Shown: one piece after another, positions 47,119 to 60,789 of the stretch
Layout: each line of letters opens with the position of its first letter
Position numbering within the stretch: position 1 is the stretch's first letter
Assembly: GCA_012932295.1 (NCBI GenBank)
Contig: JAAONU010000004.1
Coordinates: 29,304,304 to 29,368,303, forward strand
Direction: 5' to 3'
Length of the DNA stretch: 64,000 nt
Origin: Cyclina sinensis
Taxonomy: Eukaryota; Mollusca; Bivalvia; Venerida; Veneridae
Notes under the pieces: generated by a model
The model's database searches: none
Told to the model about the DNA's origin: nothing
What the model saw: the letters and a program-made list of their open reading frames with translations, nothing else
Position numbers and translations under genes: made by a program

Positions 47119-50100
47119 CTAGTCTTTCTTCGGTCCTTTTGGTGGACTTCGGTTAATCTGCCATTTCTGGCGTGGCTGATCATTACAAACTGCTAGCTGA
47201 AGGCCTTGTGCGTCATAGGTCATTTCTACACACTTCTGGAAGTTTGGATTATATATTGTATCGTCCTGAAACAAAACAAAAAAAGTTGATATATTTCCAA
47301 GTCTTGAAAAAAATGCACAAAATTTAACTCATGTTATATCAGATGTCACTGACTTTTCTATTTCAATCGTCTAGTAAAAATAATAAACGATTTAATAGCC
47401 TTTATTGTTGCTGTATATAGAAACTAACACCGAGGAAGATAGGTGTCGTTTGCTTTTACTTATCAGCTCATTGATTGATCTGACTTTTGTAATAATTATA
47501 CTCAATAATTCTTGGTAGCATTAATTCCATTTTTCTATATGAATGGTATTTCTTTTCATTTAGGGTAGTTTACATTTTCAGAAACAAGAAATAGGTACTT
47601 ACGTTTCTATAAATAAACTCTTGGTGACCTTTGCCTCCATGGCAACCATAGATCTTGATCTGTATGCCATCAGGAGTATCCCAGCAATACTCGTCACGTC
47701 TCATTTCATTACTGTTGCTAAGCAACCAAAACTGCAGAACAGTTTTAAATAATTTAAAATGTTTGTCAGCATTATTTAATGTTGTGTTAACCAGTATAGT
47801 TTTTCAACAAGTTTTTAGTGAATACATGGAATGGAATACAAAAATCATAGTAGTTTTCTCAGCCATGTTTGTCAGTCGATCAGTTTGCGTGGAAATCAAA
47901 CATGTTTTTGTTTTACTTATTTTAAACACTTTCTATTCTGTTTCTTTTTTTCTATAAGATTTATTCTGATTATTTCAAATGCGTCAAGATCGTCACGATA
48001 TACTGATAAATATTAACTAAATGAATGATTGTATTTTACCTGGTTTCCGCCTTGTCCGTGACACGGATACACTGAAACTGGCTGACTTCGTCCAGATTCC
48101 GTGTCAGTATTCGCGTCTGCACACATGGATCTATCTTTGTTACGGATCTGAAAAAGTTTTAATTAACATAAACGATAATATTTTTTGTCAATGCTGTGAT
48201 CAACTTTTAATAATATATCGGCAGGATTGCTGGGCGGTATTCATAAAATTAGTAATATGATATACTGCCTGCAATTCTTGTAAATGGTAATTCTTTTTAA
48301 ATCGTTTATACGTGCATTGTATACTCAATCTGCAGTTATGTACCTTTTGTAATATAGTGATATCTTAATTATGAATCTTTTAATTCAAGGATTCAATGCA
48401 AAACTATTGCATTGCCTTCATTATTTTAATAATTTGTAAAGTTACAATTGTGATATTTCTTATGACGAACGGTATTACCGAGCTTTGATTCTACCATGCA
48501 TTAAAGCAGTAATGCTTCATAATCAAACACATACCTCTCCTGAAGCAATAGATTCGCCTGGAACAAATAGTTCAGGATATATATTGTTTAGGTACCATTT
48601 GAAACTTTTACATTGCAATTTCTCTCTCAGAGCTTTCCGTTCACTGACGTCACCATAGTCACCCTGGAAACAAGGACAAGAAAAGCTTTTAAGGGGATAA
48701 CGCCGCTTATGGAGACTGAGTTATATGTCGATTCACTGAAATCGAAGTCGTCAGAAACGGAACAAAGATACAAATTTATGTCATTCTTCAAGATAAAAAG
48801 CCATTATTCATCGTTGATGTTCGAATTCTTACAGAGACTCACTGAAAACACATCTTTGGGTTACTCTGATTTACGTAAACTCAACACACGCTCGAGATAA
48901 TTTTTGCTACAGTTGTTTGGAATTTTTACCTACCAGTTGGTAATTTAGTCTCATGAAGTAATAATCCTTAAAGTCATCAAGCCAAACATCTGCCAGTCGC
49001 ACTAGATTTCTCTTTAAAGCATTCGTGTTTCCCCATTTATAAGGACTTCTTTTCCTGAACACGTGACCGACATGAGAGCAAGGGATCGTCTCAAGCGTGC
49101 CACCGCACATCCATGTTTTGAAAGAAAGCTCGAGATTTTCACCACCCCATATATCCATGCCACTGTCATAAGTTCCCAGTTTTCGGAAAAAGTCGCTAGA
49201 TATTGCAAACAATCCTCCGGCCATCGTGGGGGATCTAAGATATATACAGACATTGAATAATAATAAAATCTTAAATATTAGAAAAAGAACCAGATATATG
49301 GAAACTTAATTCAAGTTTAGTGCGAAGCTTGAATATGACTAACAAAAAAGTATGATAAAACCTTGGCATGGAAAAGGCAAACACTACAGACCCTTACCTA
49401 ACAGGGTGGCTATTACTGTAATTAATACGTTTCAACTCTGACTCAGGTATAGCGTGCCAGTTGAAAAGGAGGCCCCAGTCGAAGCCGCCAACATAAACAG
49501 ATCGGATTCCACCACCTACAAGCCCATTGTATTTGAATGTGCTATCGTCTATCACATCTATGACGGGAACCAGTACATTCGTGTAATTTTCTTTAATTCT
49601 GTGAAGCATGGGTGGGAGCCAGCCTATATTGAGGTAACAAAAAAAAAACGAATACAAAGTGGTTATTTACATAGTGTAAGCTACATGTATAAAGTCTGAT
49701 TTATATCCTGAAAGCAAATTCCCCCATTTACCAATGCAACGGTAATAATCTAATTTAAAGAAATGAAGCTTGGATCAAATCGAATCAACTGAAATGAAAA
49801 AAAAAGCACTGTAGGTACTGATGGCCTTGGGTTTGAATAAGTGGTTTTCAGACTTGAGCACCCAAACACCTCACAAGCGTAGAGAAAAATATCCGTTCTA
49901 TCTTTATGAAATGATGCCAGCATCGGAGTTTCTACATCAGCAGGGTCGAGACAGCTTTCACGTCCTATAACGAAAACTCGCACACTAACATTTTGAATTC
50001 ATACTTTATCTAGACTGACAGTCATTATTACTTTAATTTTGCACATGAAACACTTGTTTTAAACATGAACAAGACTTTTAAAATCTGATTTACCCGTAAC

Positions 50101-53100
50101 TAATAGATTGCTCCTTGGCTATAGATCATAACACGCGCTGATAAAAAAGAATTAGAAATAAATACTTGTTTTTACAAGTGACATGAACATTAATTATTAT
50201 ACTTTCTTTCTTTCCATTTATCAATCAATGAATTAATAGCGAACAAACGAAGGAATGAATAACGAGTAAATTGGTGTAATTAGCTGATTTCCATTATAAT
50301 TAAGACTTATCTAGTGAAAAATTCCGCCGGCAGTTAGTGAACAAATTACCTATACTTTATTTCCATATGTCTTTATTGTTCCGCTTTGCTATAGTATATG
50401 CATGTTACGAGATTATGATTGCTAGTAAATAAATAAAATATTAACTTCTTTCAAACTGAACTTTTACATCTTAAGTCAGATTTATTGAATAAAAGCAACA
50501 AATAAAGCAATTTATACATTCTCAGGATAAACTGGGAATAACATATATTATAGGGGAAGTAACTCTGCGTAGATATTGCTTCAAACGTTAACGCAGAGCT
50601 ATTTCCCTTATCGTGTATAGCAAGCGCAGTAGGAAAAGTTTGTCATTTTTCCTCTCCAACAGTGATGTATTCAAAAACTGTAGTATTCCGTTTTCCCGAA
50701 ATCTGCTTATCTGATCTAGTTGAAAGATGTGTGGAACTACCTTTTCGGTCATTTGTAGCAAGTATGTAACATAATTTATTTATTCACTTCATGTCGTCAC
50801 TGATTATGTCAGTGTTTAAGGAACGCAGAACATTTCACCTCAACAAGATGATTTCATACCTGTCCGGTCGAAATATAAAATTTGGATCGCAAAGTTATCT
50901 TAAATTTGAATCAAAAAGTTTTTTAACACATATCACTCTTTTGAAAAAAAATGGTCAGAATTATTTTCTTGCAACCTGAGAATGGTGTATTGCTGTGACT
51001 GCAGCGTCTGCACGCATATTCGGTGTATACTTGACCAAGGTGGTCTTCCAGTGTCTAGTGTATGCTACATATACGACAGTGGCATTATTTCTTATGTAGC
51101 TGGGGGTACAAACAATGTTAAAAAAATAGAGAAAAGTTTTATAAACCTCTTCAAAAAACGGAAAACAAACCAAAATTATATACACTTCTACGTACACGAT
51201 GTCACTGAAAACTAATGTTATTAAAAGTTGTAAGAAAATAGGTGAAATATAGTCTGATAAATGTGAAGGGTGGTTATATAATACGATATATGACATTAAA
51301 CTGCTTATAAATACGGCCGTAGCTTGGCTGGTGAAACTCAACAACTCTGTCCTCATTCTATATTACCTCTTTGTTTGAATAAATATGGGATATCATTTAT
51401 GTTACGAATTTTTTTGCTCAGGTTAAAAGTATTCAGTGAAAAAGTTTATTTACTAATGATTTGGTCAGTGCAATATGCAAAATTGAATGAGTTTATATAA
51501 ATCAATGAGTTTCACACCTCAATAATACAGGTTTTACCTGATAGGCGATGTTCTTTTGTTCTCAAGTCTTTGATATTCATGGTCTGGAATTCGGTGCCAG
51601 CTGAACCTTAATGTCCACCGGAACCCGCCGACATAGATCATCGGAGGCTCGGACTCGGAACCAGCCGCATAATGATACTTAAATGTGTCAGTCATGTATC
51701 ATGTCTATGACGGGAACCAGGACATTGGTTTCATTCTCTTGAATTCTAAATAGCAAAGGTTCTAGCCAGCCTACAAAGGCAAAGAGAGGAGGCAGCTAAT
51801 CTACAAGATTTGAACTACAGGAATCTGGAGATAATAAGCTTGCTTCTGTAGTTTGTTCTTAAAACCACTCGCTAACAGATTTTGCGCAATACTGAATTCA
51901 TCCAAATCGTCTATTTCTTTTTTCTCTTTTTTGTGCTTTGTCCTTAAAATGAGAATAGACATGTAAGAGCTCATATACAGCCCTTTTGACATATTAAAGC
52001 TATCCCCTGTCATCCTTTAAAAGAGATACAGAAGTATAAGTTTTTATGTTAACTTGCACAAGTTCTTAACTACCATAAAATTGAATATTTTATATCTTTT
52101 TTGTCTTATAACTTTACATTTTTATGGCATTATCCATTTGATTGAAAATCTCAGTTTCGTTGCTTAACTGTTGGGCGAGCAGCTTTAGAACTATTTTCCT
52201 ACGCTCCCTTCACCATTATATACAATGCTAGATAAGCTTAATAGAATATATTTGTACGTTACTCTATCATTTTAATTACAATAAAAAAGACAGGTGATCT
52301 TTTGCATTCATTTTTCAATCGGAAAGTGCTTTTAAAAGGTATAACTAACAGAAAAGGGATATTAAATTTAAATTGTCCAGTTCATAGTCATGCGTTTCAT
52401 GCTTTACATGACCACTGTTTTATTACTATATCAGAATGTATGCAGTTCAGTGTTCCCTCACCTCAGCAACGGCATCAACCCACGGAAACACCTCATCAAG
52501 AGTAAAAGCATTTACTGACAGTTAGAATATACAATATATCTATTTACCCTCAGTCACTTCGCAGTGAGAGTCCAGAAATACAGCAACGTTGGCAGTACAT
52601 TTGTCAAAGCCCATAAGTCGAGCCCGGATGAGCCCAGATCGTTCTGGTGCCCGGACCAAGGAAACTTTATCTAGTTTATCAACATATTCTTGCAAAGGCT
52701 CTTTCAAATGGTCTGAAACAGACAAAATGTTTCTACAACTGTTAAACATTCTTACTTTACGAATTGAAAATGCTTTATTATATTTGTTTCTGATACCAGT
52801 TTTTACTTGTCTCTTCCATAATATATTGAAATGAAGAATTTATATTGAAGCTTTTGCAATTATTATCCCCGTCCCCATTAACACGACTTTTAGCAATTAC
52901 TTTGTACCATCCGACATTTAGATGTTTTATGCAAAATCTCGACTGCTTCGTTTTACGAAATGCTTACAATTATTTTTGATTGAGCACCGTCCTGATTTTC
53001 TTACTTAGCATGATTTAATTATGATTTGAACTGACCAAATGATACGAGTTCGGCCTATGTTTACGGTTTAAGTTGAAACTAAGAATTGGTTAAGCTGTAA

Positions 53101-55047
53101 TAGTCACTAGATATAGTACTAACGTCTTTTAGACGTAGACAGAAAAATAAATCATTTGATGTTGACATATTCAAATAGTATTAGTTTGGACGAAGTTATT
53201 TACCAAATTCTGAAAAATCGTCCACCAGGATTATTTGTTTTAAGTATTTTTCTGGCGATCTGTCCAAAATGCTATGGACGGTGCGCAGTAATACACTCCA
53301 CGCCTCGTTGTGGAATATTACTATTACGCATGCGTCTGGTAAATCGTCACCATACTCAAGCGTCTTGCATCTGTTAAGAAAATAAACGAAATATGATAGA
53401 AACATTTTAGAAATATGGTAGAAGAATAAAATGAAATAAATGGATATTTAATCTTGTTCCTTTATCAAGTAGCAGGTAAGAGTTACAACGGAAATGTCGA
53501 AATGTGCAACAAATTGCGTCTTGTTAAAACAAGCATAGTAATTCATTTGTAATCAGAAACTTACATATTAAGATACAAATAAAGACGAAAGGGTCGTTTC
53601 ATTACAGAAGAGTGGTGCTTTGCTCACAAAAAGAAGTGCACTGGTACCGAATATCTCTGCATGGAAGATACGACAGTATAAGAAATAATGTTTGCTTATA
53701 ACTCTGGTCAACTTAAGCAAAACGAAGATATTAAATGGCTCTGTTTATTGTTTAAATGCCTACTATTTAACACCAGAATGGTGTTTATATCATGCTGTTT
53801 TGAACTTGTTCTAGGTTTGAAAGAGAATTGTTGACTCATTGCGAGGACACATTACGGGAAACTTTTAGTAACCCATCACTTTACCAGCACTCACTGACAT
53901 ATTGGTCTATGTACATCGGTGTACGAACATGTGAAAATAAACGCAGACAGTACATGCTTATTTTTTAATGATAGTTCAGTAAAATGAAAAAAGTTCCTTA
54001 AAGGCCTCTTTAAAGTCTGAATCATTAAACACGTTGTTTTATTTTCAGAGCAGAGCCTACTGGAGAGTTCCAAACAGTATTCTTGTAAGTGATGAAATGA
54101 AGTAAACATTGCTGTCACATACTCAGGATCTCTGACATCCGGTAGGCTCCTATGTAGGGAAATCATGTCACTCACATATCGATTAAAAGCGTTATCACCC
54201 CAACCTTTATCATAATCTCGCTGCTGTTCTTTTGTTAATTTAGCACGGTCTATCTCAACTCCTTGCCCATTTTCACCTGGCAATAAAACAAATAGGAAAA
54301 ATGGTTGAAATAAATGAAGGACAAATCCAGCTTATTTATCTGTACCATAACAAAATAAGTTTTATCTGATAACTTTTGAGATCAGATCTGATGTAAATGA
54401 TTAAATTTCACTGTGTTTTACTAACAACATTTATTATGTGACATTTACCTGGACCATTAATTTGTGGCTGTTGTTTTCTATTGTCTTTTGGTGGCTCAAG
54501 TTGTTTCATTTCCTCCTTTGCTTCTTTTTCAGCGTCTTCCTTTCTTTGTTCTTTCACTTTCTGAGTCTTCAATTTTTGTTCCCCTTTCTCTCCATCCATT
54601 TCTTTTTCTTCGTCTACTTCTCCTCTATTCATTCTACTGTGTTCAGTTTTACTTCCTACATGTTCAGACTTCTTCTCATTTTCATCTCCTCTTTGCCTGT
54701 ATCTTAGTTTTATCCCTTTCTCGGACATCTGATCTATATCCTTGGTGCCTTCATCTATTGCACGTTCCCTTTTATGAGATTCACGAGCGATTTGGGCGCT
54801 GTCGCTGTCTTTATAACGATCATTTCCCTCAAAATTTCTTTCTTTGATTACAGCTTCATTGATATCTTTGTCTTTTCACTTTTTTTAAATGCATGTTATG
54901 TTCATTTTCATGACCTAAATCAAATTCGTTAACATGGTCGACATCCGAATCAGTGAACGATTGAAAAATGAAAACGCTCAATGAAAAGAGTACAACAATT
55001 GCTATCAGACGCGTTATCAAGCGTTTAATGTATCTTGAAGGTAGCAT
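47119..55047 (-). CDS. GALNT: Polypeptide N-acetylgalactosaminyltransferase (GT27), 10 exons
   Basis: Transfers GalNAc from UDP-GalNAc to Ser/Thr to start mucin-type O-glycans in the Golgi. Exons in coding order: 55047-54449, 54276-54123, 53370-53204, 52712-52548, 49623-49398, 49234-48934, 48663-48535, 48147-48040, 47731-47603, 47265-47119. All junctions are GT-AG and phases agree. Exon 1 gives a signal anchor ([16 protein letters not shown], residues 13-28) and a long Lys/Glu-rich stem. Catalytic hallmarks: [25 protein letters not shown], the metal motif DSH in [37 protein letters not shown]. Exons 7-10 hold CKSFKWYL and a ricin-B-type lectin domain ([31 protein letters not shown]). The total is 2125 bases, one more than a multiple of three; the extra base is in an A run in exon 1 (see 54860-54900). 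About 707 residues, longer than usual because of the stem. Isoform not assigned. Confidence 0.92.
49700..51530. other. GALNT intron between exons 5 and 5b
   Basis: AT-rich intron sequence. Open frames on either strand (for example 50961-51356) have no recognisable product. No repeat family seen. Confidence 0.5.
51538..51770 (-). pseudogene. Second copy of GALNT exon 5 (exon 5b), one-base frameshift
   Basis: Read on the minus strand this has a tag acceptor, a donor gtaaaacc, and similarity to exon 5 (49398-49623): [20 protein letters not shown], then after a shift of one base [18 protein letters not shown] and TSPIR. It is 233 bases against 226; with one base removed it enters in phase 1 and leaves in phase 2, exactly like exon 5. 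The shift is at catgactgacac, where one T is extra. WLEPLL is closer to the family consensus than the WLPPML of exon 5. It lies in the intron between exons 4 and 5. Confidence 0.75.
54860..54900 (-). other. Apparent +1 frameshift in GALNT exon 1
   Basis: The frame that starts with the signal anchor reaches TGA at about 54856-54858. The stem frame ([17 protein letters not shown] ... [12 protein letters not shown]) is open from about 54881 down to the donor at 54448. Skipping one A in gtgaaaagac joins them. No intron can fit. A homopolymer assembly error or an allelic indel is likely, because the rest of the gene is intact. Confidence 0.6.
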
Positions 55048-55059
55048 GATTAGCTGTCT

Positions 55060-56095
55060 GAGGTTTTGTGTTATCTTTGGTGGTAGAAGTAGAAGAAACG
55101 GCTTGTCTAATAAGTTAGATTGTAAATGCGTCTACAAATTTTACAGCTATGTATCCATATTAAACATTTTATGTATATAGTCAGACAAAACAATATTTAT
55201 TATATATTTTTGAGAAGACTCAAGAATAAGAAACTTATTCATTTCATTCCAAAAATATGAAAAAAACGTTATTATTCATCTGGTTTCCCGAGGTAGCAAT
55301 GACACGTCACATCATGTTGCGTAAAAGAAAATCAACAGACATCGTCCGAGACATTTGATACTCATCTCTAGTCTTTTTTACTAATCATGATTTGTAAAGT
55401 CACACATTCACACTTTCCAATTACCTGAAAAAAAGTGTTTGATATTGTTAGAATTAGACTGTTTCCAATTATAATGCACAAGGTTTCACGAGATTCTGGG
55501 ACGAAATATCCGTTTTGTCCATTTCATCAAATAAGCCAAATATTCATTCACTGAATACTCCAAAAATAATTCTAAGCATGGAGTAAGACAATCTAAAGAT
55601 TATACACGCTAAGAACCGAGAATTCTCTTACATTCAAGATATTCCTCTTTTTGTTAAACGTATTGAGCAACCTGATCACGTGGGATGGACGAGTTATTAT
55701 ATCTAAATTGATTTCCAGGGCAACAGATGTAGACTTAAGTTTCGTTCAGATTTCTGCACTGTAAATGATACTATGAAAACAGATGTTACAAACAATAGAT
55801 AAGCTGACGTTTATCGTTTTTGTTGGGAAAGACAATAAAACAAGTTAATAGTTTCAAAGCAATATTGAACATTTGTATCAAAAGCCTAACAATGCTTTAT
55901 TTCTCTTCGATTAGTGAAAAAGTTCAGGCTTTCTACGTAAAGCGATTCTACGTTTGATAACATGTATAAAAGATTGATTATTTTAGTCATTGTTTTCATT
56001 TCATGAATTTTCAAGGGTAATAATACTTCTAAATTTTTGAGTATGATAAGAGAAAAACTTTTTAAACTGTAAAAGATAAAGTACCTCGCGTAATT
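55060..56095. other. Upstream region of the GALNT gene
   Basis: Should contain the promoter and 5' untranslated region. I cannot point to a TATA box or start site with confidence, and I see no repeat. Confidence 0.4.
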
Positions 56096-56099
56096 AAAA

Positions 56100-56970
56100 C
56101 TAGTGGACAGTGAATAGCATGATAATACTACACAGAGGCGCTGAATGAACAGTGGATAATATGATCAAGCTACAAAGAGGCGCTGACTGAACAGTGGATA
56201 ACATGATCAAACTACACAGAGGCGCTGACTAAACAGTAAATAACCTGATCAAAATTCACAGAGGCGCTGACCGAACAGTGAATAACATGTTCAAACCACA
56301 CACAGGCGCTGACTGAACAGTGGATAACATGATTAAACTACAAAGAGGCGCTGACTGAACAGTGAATAACATGATCAAATTACACAGAGGCGCTGACTGA
56401 ACAGTGAATAACAAGTTCAAACCATACAGAGGCGCTGTCTAAACAGTGAATAACCTGATCAAAATTCACATAGGCGCTGACTTAACAGTAAATAACATAA
56501 TCAAACTACACAGAGGCTCTGAATGAGCAGTGGATAACATGATCAAACTACACAGAGACACTGACTACTATGAGCAAAATACACTGAGGCGCTGTCTAAA
56601 CAGTGGATTATATGATCAAACTACACAGATGAGCTGACTGAAAAGTGAATAACATAAGCAAAATACACAGAGGCTCTGTCTGAACAATGCATAACATGAT
56701 CAAACTACACAGAAGCGCTGACTGAACAGTGGATAACATGATCAAACTACACAGAGGCGCTGACTGAATAGTGAGTAACAAGGGCAAACTAAATATAGGC
56801 GGTGAATGAACAGTAAATAATATGACGAAACTAAGAGATGCTTGCTGGACAGTGCCCAACATAGCCAAACTGCACAGATGTGCTGACTGGACTGTTCATA
56901 ACATTATTATAATGAACGAATGTACTGATAGAATATTGCATATTATGATCAAACTACAGAGATTTGCTAA
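56100..56970. repeat. 42-bp minisatellite, about 20 copies
   Basis: Unit aacagtgaataacatgatca followed by aactacacagaggcgctgac and tg. Copies are 80-95% alike at the left and more diverged at the right (56760-56970). 42 is a multiple of three, which explains the reverse-strand frame at 56608-56868; it is not a gene. Confidence 0.92.
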
Positions 56971-59900
56971 CTTATAATGCTCTGCAGTGGTCACAAAGGC
57001 AATATGATTAAGATCTTTAAAGTCGAATGACTCAACCACATTATCTTAAGTCTGTTTTGTAGAAATCAGTTCTCAAATTCATTGCATCAATTTAAGAATA
57101 AGATAAGTCGCACTGTAAAATTTTAAGAAAAAAGAGGTATAATACTTAATAAACCCTATACATAATATGATAACTGTTTATTGTAATATAGAGTAAACAG
57201 TACACCTAAGATTTTGTTTTGTCTCATGGCCAATGTGTCAAATCTATCCATTCGACACTGAATCTTGAAAATGATCAAGGTTTGTTTGCAGTGCTTTTGA
57301 AGTTCAAATTTCAAATTCATTGTCATACCCGAGATATAGCACATAGAGTCATAATCGAATGAAGAAACCCTATGACCTTTATAAAGAAGTTCGGGAATGA
57401 ACAATAAGCTGCGATTAAAATGCACTCCAGTGACTAGGCTTTAAATTTGTTTGAAAAGAAAGAAAATGCTTATTCAACGTTTTCGGTCGAAGTTATTTTG
57501 ACTTTGTAGATTTAATTCTGATTTAAAATGTGATAAAAATTGCAAAAGCAGCAGAGCTGTATAGCATTCAAAGTTACACAGAACAATGTACGAACATTTA
57601 TACAAGACCGAAATACAAATATTTGGTATTGATTACATGATACAGTTATTTTATCTTTTAAAAACACATCTACGAATTTCGCTATACAAAATTCTTGTAT
57701 ATCTGATTGAACACGTTTAAGATAGGACTTTAACTGTATCTTAACAATTACAGATATGCGAAAAATATAAGGTAAAAGGCAAATTTTAATTACCATTTCA
57801 GAACAAAACAATTCCTTCTCACGACAGAAGTTCTCTAAGTTTTGTAGAACAACTTGATAGAAAAAAAAATCACTCACTGAAATAAGTTCCTGTGAAAGTG
57901 GTACTTTGATATTCATATTTACTTGTATTCATCTGAGAGCCGAATATAAATAGATAACAAATCCTGCCTATTGTACATACCTTGGTGATGTTGAAATTTT
58001 ACTAAATTTAGGGTTATCTTTCAATTCTTATCAGGGTAACCTGTTCGTTTGATTTTAATAACGCTTTACGAATCGTCACACTGGTATTGATATAAACATT
58101 ATGCGGCGACATAAATCACAAAGAGCAAACCTGCTTGTGTTAATGTAACATTTCAATGGGTTCACTAAAGATTTGAATGGAACAAACAAACAAAAAATCT
58201 ATAAAAATAATCAAATAAAGTGAACTTTAACCGGATAGGACGGTGGCGTGGCCATGGCCAAAAACCATTAAATCATTAAAATTGTAGAAAGAATACTAAA
58301 GCTCGTGTGGACTAAAATATATTGCATATGTTTTAGGTCTTATAACTTCGAGAGAATTCTTTCACAAAATTCTATTTGTTCTTGTGTCTGTGGGCTAAAC
58401 TGATAGTAAAAGAGTCTTTATCGCTTAATAAGAATAGGGCATTTTTAAAGGATTGTATCGATCCAATGTTACTAAATACATAAGCCTTTCGGCCAAAGTT
58501 TCGTATAAAATTAGGAGTCAATACTTTTGTTTTACTATTTGTATTAAGATGAGCTGCAGCTAGGGAACACACTACTTTTGGATAAATTACCTCTCTTTGG
58601 ACTGAATCCGCCATTTGTAATCTGACGGACACCACTTTGGTTATATATGTTATCAAGGAGAGAATGGGCATTCTTTTTATATATTTTTGTTGAAGCTATT
58701 ACACGCACATCATGTTACAATCTAGCGATACATGTCTAGAAAAAAGTTACGTTTTGACAAAAATGAATAGACATAATGTCCTAATAAAGCATAGAGCTGG
58801 TATAGTAATGTAAAGCCAATAGCTGGTTAATGTATCAATCTTTTAATATCGTTTAAGATCGAATAAATCATTTTCTTACAGTACTCATAATGTATCCTTA
58901 AGTTATCTCTAAATAACTCTTTAACTAGCCCTTTGAGTCATAAAATATACACAGAATATGTTTAATTCATTCACAAAGATAAAAGTTACAGTTATTTTAC
59001 AAAATGCTACAATTTCTAGAATAATGTTACTATACAGTAACAAGGCAACAATACTATCGTTTTTTACAAACATTATTTATCAATCTAATAAATGATGAAT
59101 TTGAAATAACAAGCTTTCACCAGAGAACAATGAAACTAATCATAGCAATATTTAAACTCTGACTCCAAAAAGTAAATAATAACGTAAAATAAATTATAAC
59201 GTTCAATTTTAAGGAAACTATTGCCCTGTCATCAAGACATACTCTCGAAACATACAAATATGACTTAAAATTTGTCTTATCAAATTGTTAAAAATGAACA
59301 GCCAAAACTGTCCTTGAAATCGATTGTGCTGATGTTAACATCTTCATCCATGCTGAGCATAATTTTGATATGACTATACTATATTGATAATAAAAGGACA
59401 ATAACTGTTATTGTATCATAGTCTAACTCTTAGTAACACTGATAAAAGTTAATATTTGATAAAAAGAAATGGGCTAAATTGTCCTTTTGCTAGGAATGAA
59501 CTGCTATTATGTCATGTTAAGACAATGAGTTGTAAAAGCAATATAATAAAACATCCCCCAACGAGTAAATGAACCACTTTTCTCTACACTTCTTATGACA
59601 TACACAGGCAAACTAACAAGGTTTTAACTTGCTTTTAACACACAAAACCTTTCATTTCATTTAACTAAAGGAAGTTTATTCTTGTTTAAGATCCTACAGT
59701 TTTTTTAAAAATCTTTTAGATAACTACAACACTGCTTAAGAAAGTGAATTTTTTCTCGAATCATCAGATTATAAATTAAACCAAATGTTTTGATGAAAAT
59801 TATTAAGTATGCTATAACTATATTGCAATCGAACAAACCACGCTAAATTTCAACTTTTACTACAGATAAATACAGACACTAACATTCAAAACATATATCA

Positions 59901-60780
59901 ACGATTAAAAAAACAGAAAGAAAAAAACACTTTCACCATGATAGAAGAATCAAACAAACGCAAACAAGGATGATTTTTTTACGTATTAAACTGTCTTTAA
60001 TTTTAAAGAAAATCATTTTTAAAGCTAAAATCTGTGTAAAAGTAAGTTTATCTATAACAACCATTATCAAACAGCTTTAATTGTGACATGAACACATTCT
60101 AAAATTGTATTTTGAGGAACGGTTAGTTTTTGCTGCTTATTTGGTTATATGAGCTTCAATAAATATGTATTCCATGCTATTTCCAGTTTGCATGCGTAAG
60201 TAATTGTCCCCTGATCGTCCGACGAGCTGAATGCATTAAATAAGTTTTGCCAGGTAAGACAAATATATTCGTCGATACCTGCATAAACGAATGAACTTTA
60301 ATTTACACAACAAAAAGACATTAAATAATGCAATCAAAACTAAACACAGAAAATGTAAATGAACAAGCCATCAGTAGCTTTGCTTTTAGCATAGTTCATG
60401 TAAGTATTAAAGTTATGCTTAAACTGAGGCAATACATTATTAGATTAATGTGAAACGATAAAAGCTCTGTGTTCGCAGATAAAATACAGATAGTTCTTTC
60501 AGATTACCAATAACAGTTTGTTTCATTCGTCGCTTAGAGCCATTCAAAAACCTTTTGTAAATACACAATTATAAAAACATGCATATCAATCGTTCATCAG
60601 AACAACTGCGCATATTCGAAAACTATTTGCATATTAAGCTCGCATAAACTATGAGCGCATACGGCATTGATATTGACTACAGCAGCGAAGTCACATGTTG
60701 TAATACACGTGCATAAAATAATACTTGAATAGCAGGGATATTCTTGAGCTTGTGAAGATTTTATTTCAAATTAAGAGTAG
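56971..60780. other. Gene-free stretch before the TRPV-like gene
   Basis: AT-rich throughout. Reverse-strand frames at 57512-57916 (134 codons) and 58372-58671 (99 codons) resemble nothing I know and lack supporting splice or start context. The promoter of the channel gene should lie at the right end. Confidence 0.5.
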
Positions 60781-60789
60781 TAACGAAAA

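Noticed and set aside
56608..56868. Reverse-strand open frame of 86 codons with hydrophobic residues
   Set aside because: It is the 42-bp minisatellite read in a frame that happens to stay open.
57512..57916. Reverse-strand open frame of 134 codons
   Set aside because: No recognised motif, no splice or promoter support, composition like translated AT-rich DNA.
58372..58671. Reverse-strand open frame of 99 codons
   Set aside because: No recognised motif or gene context; could be checked against transcripts but not supportable from sequence.
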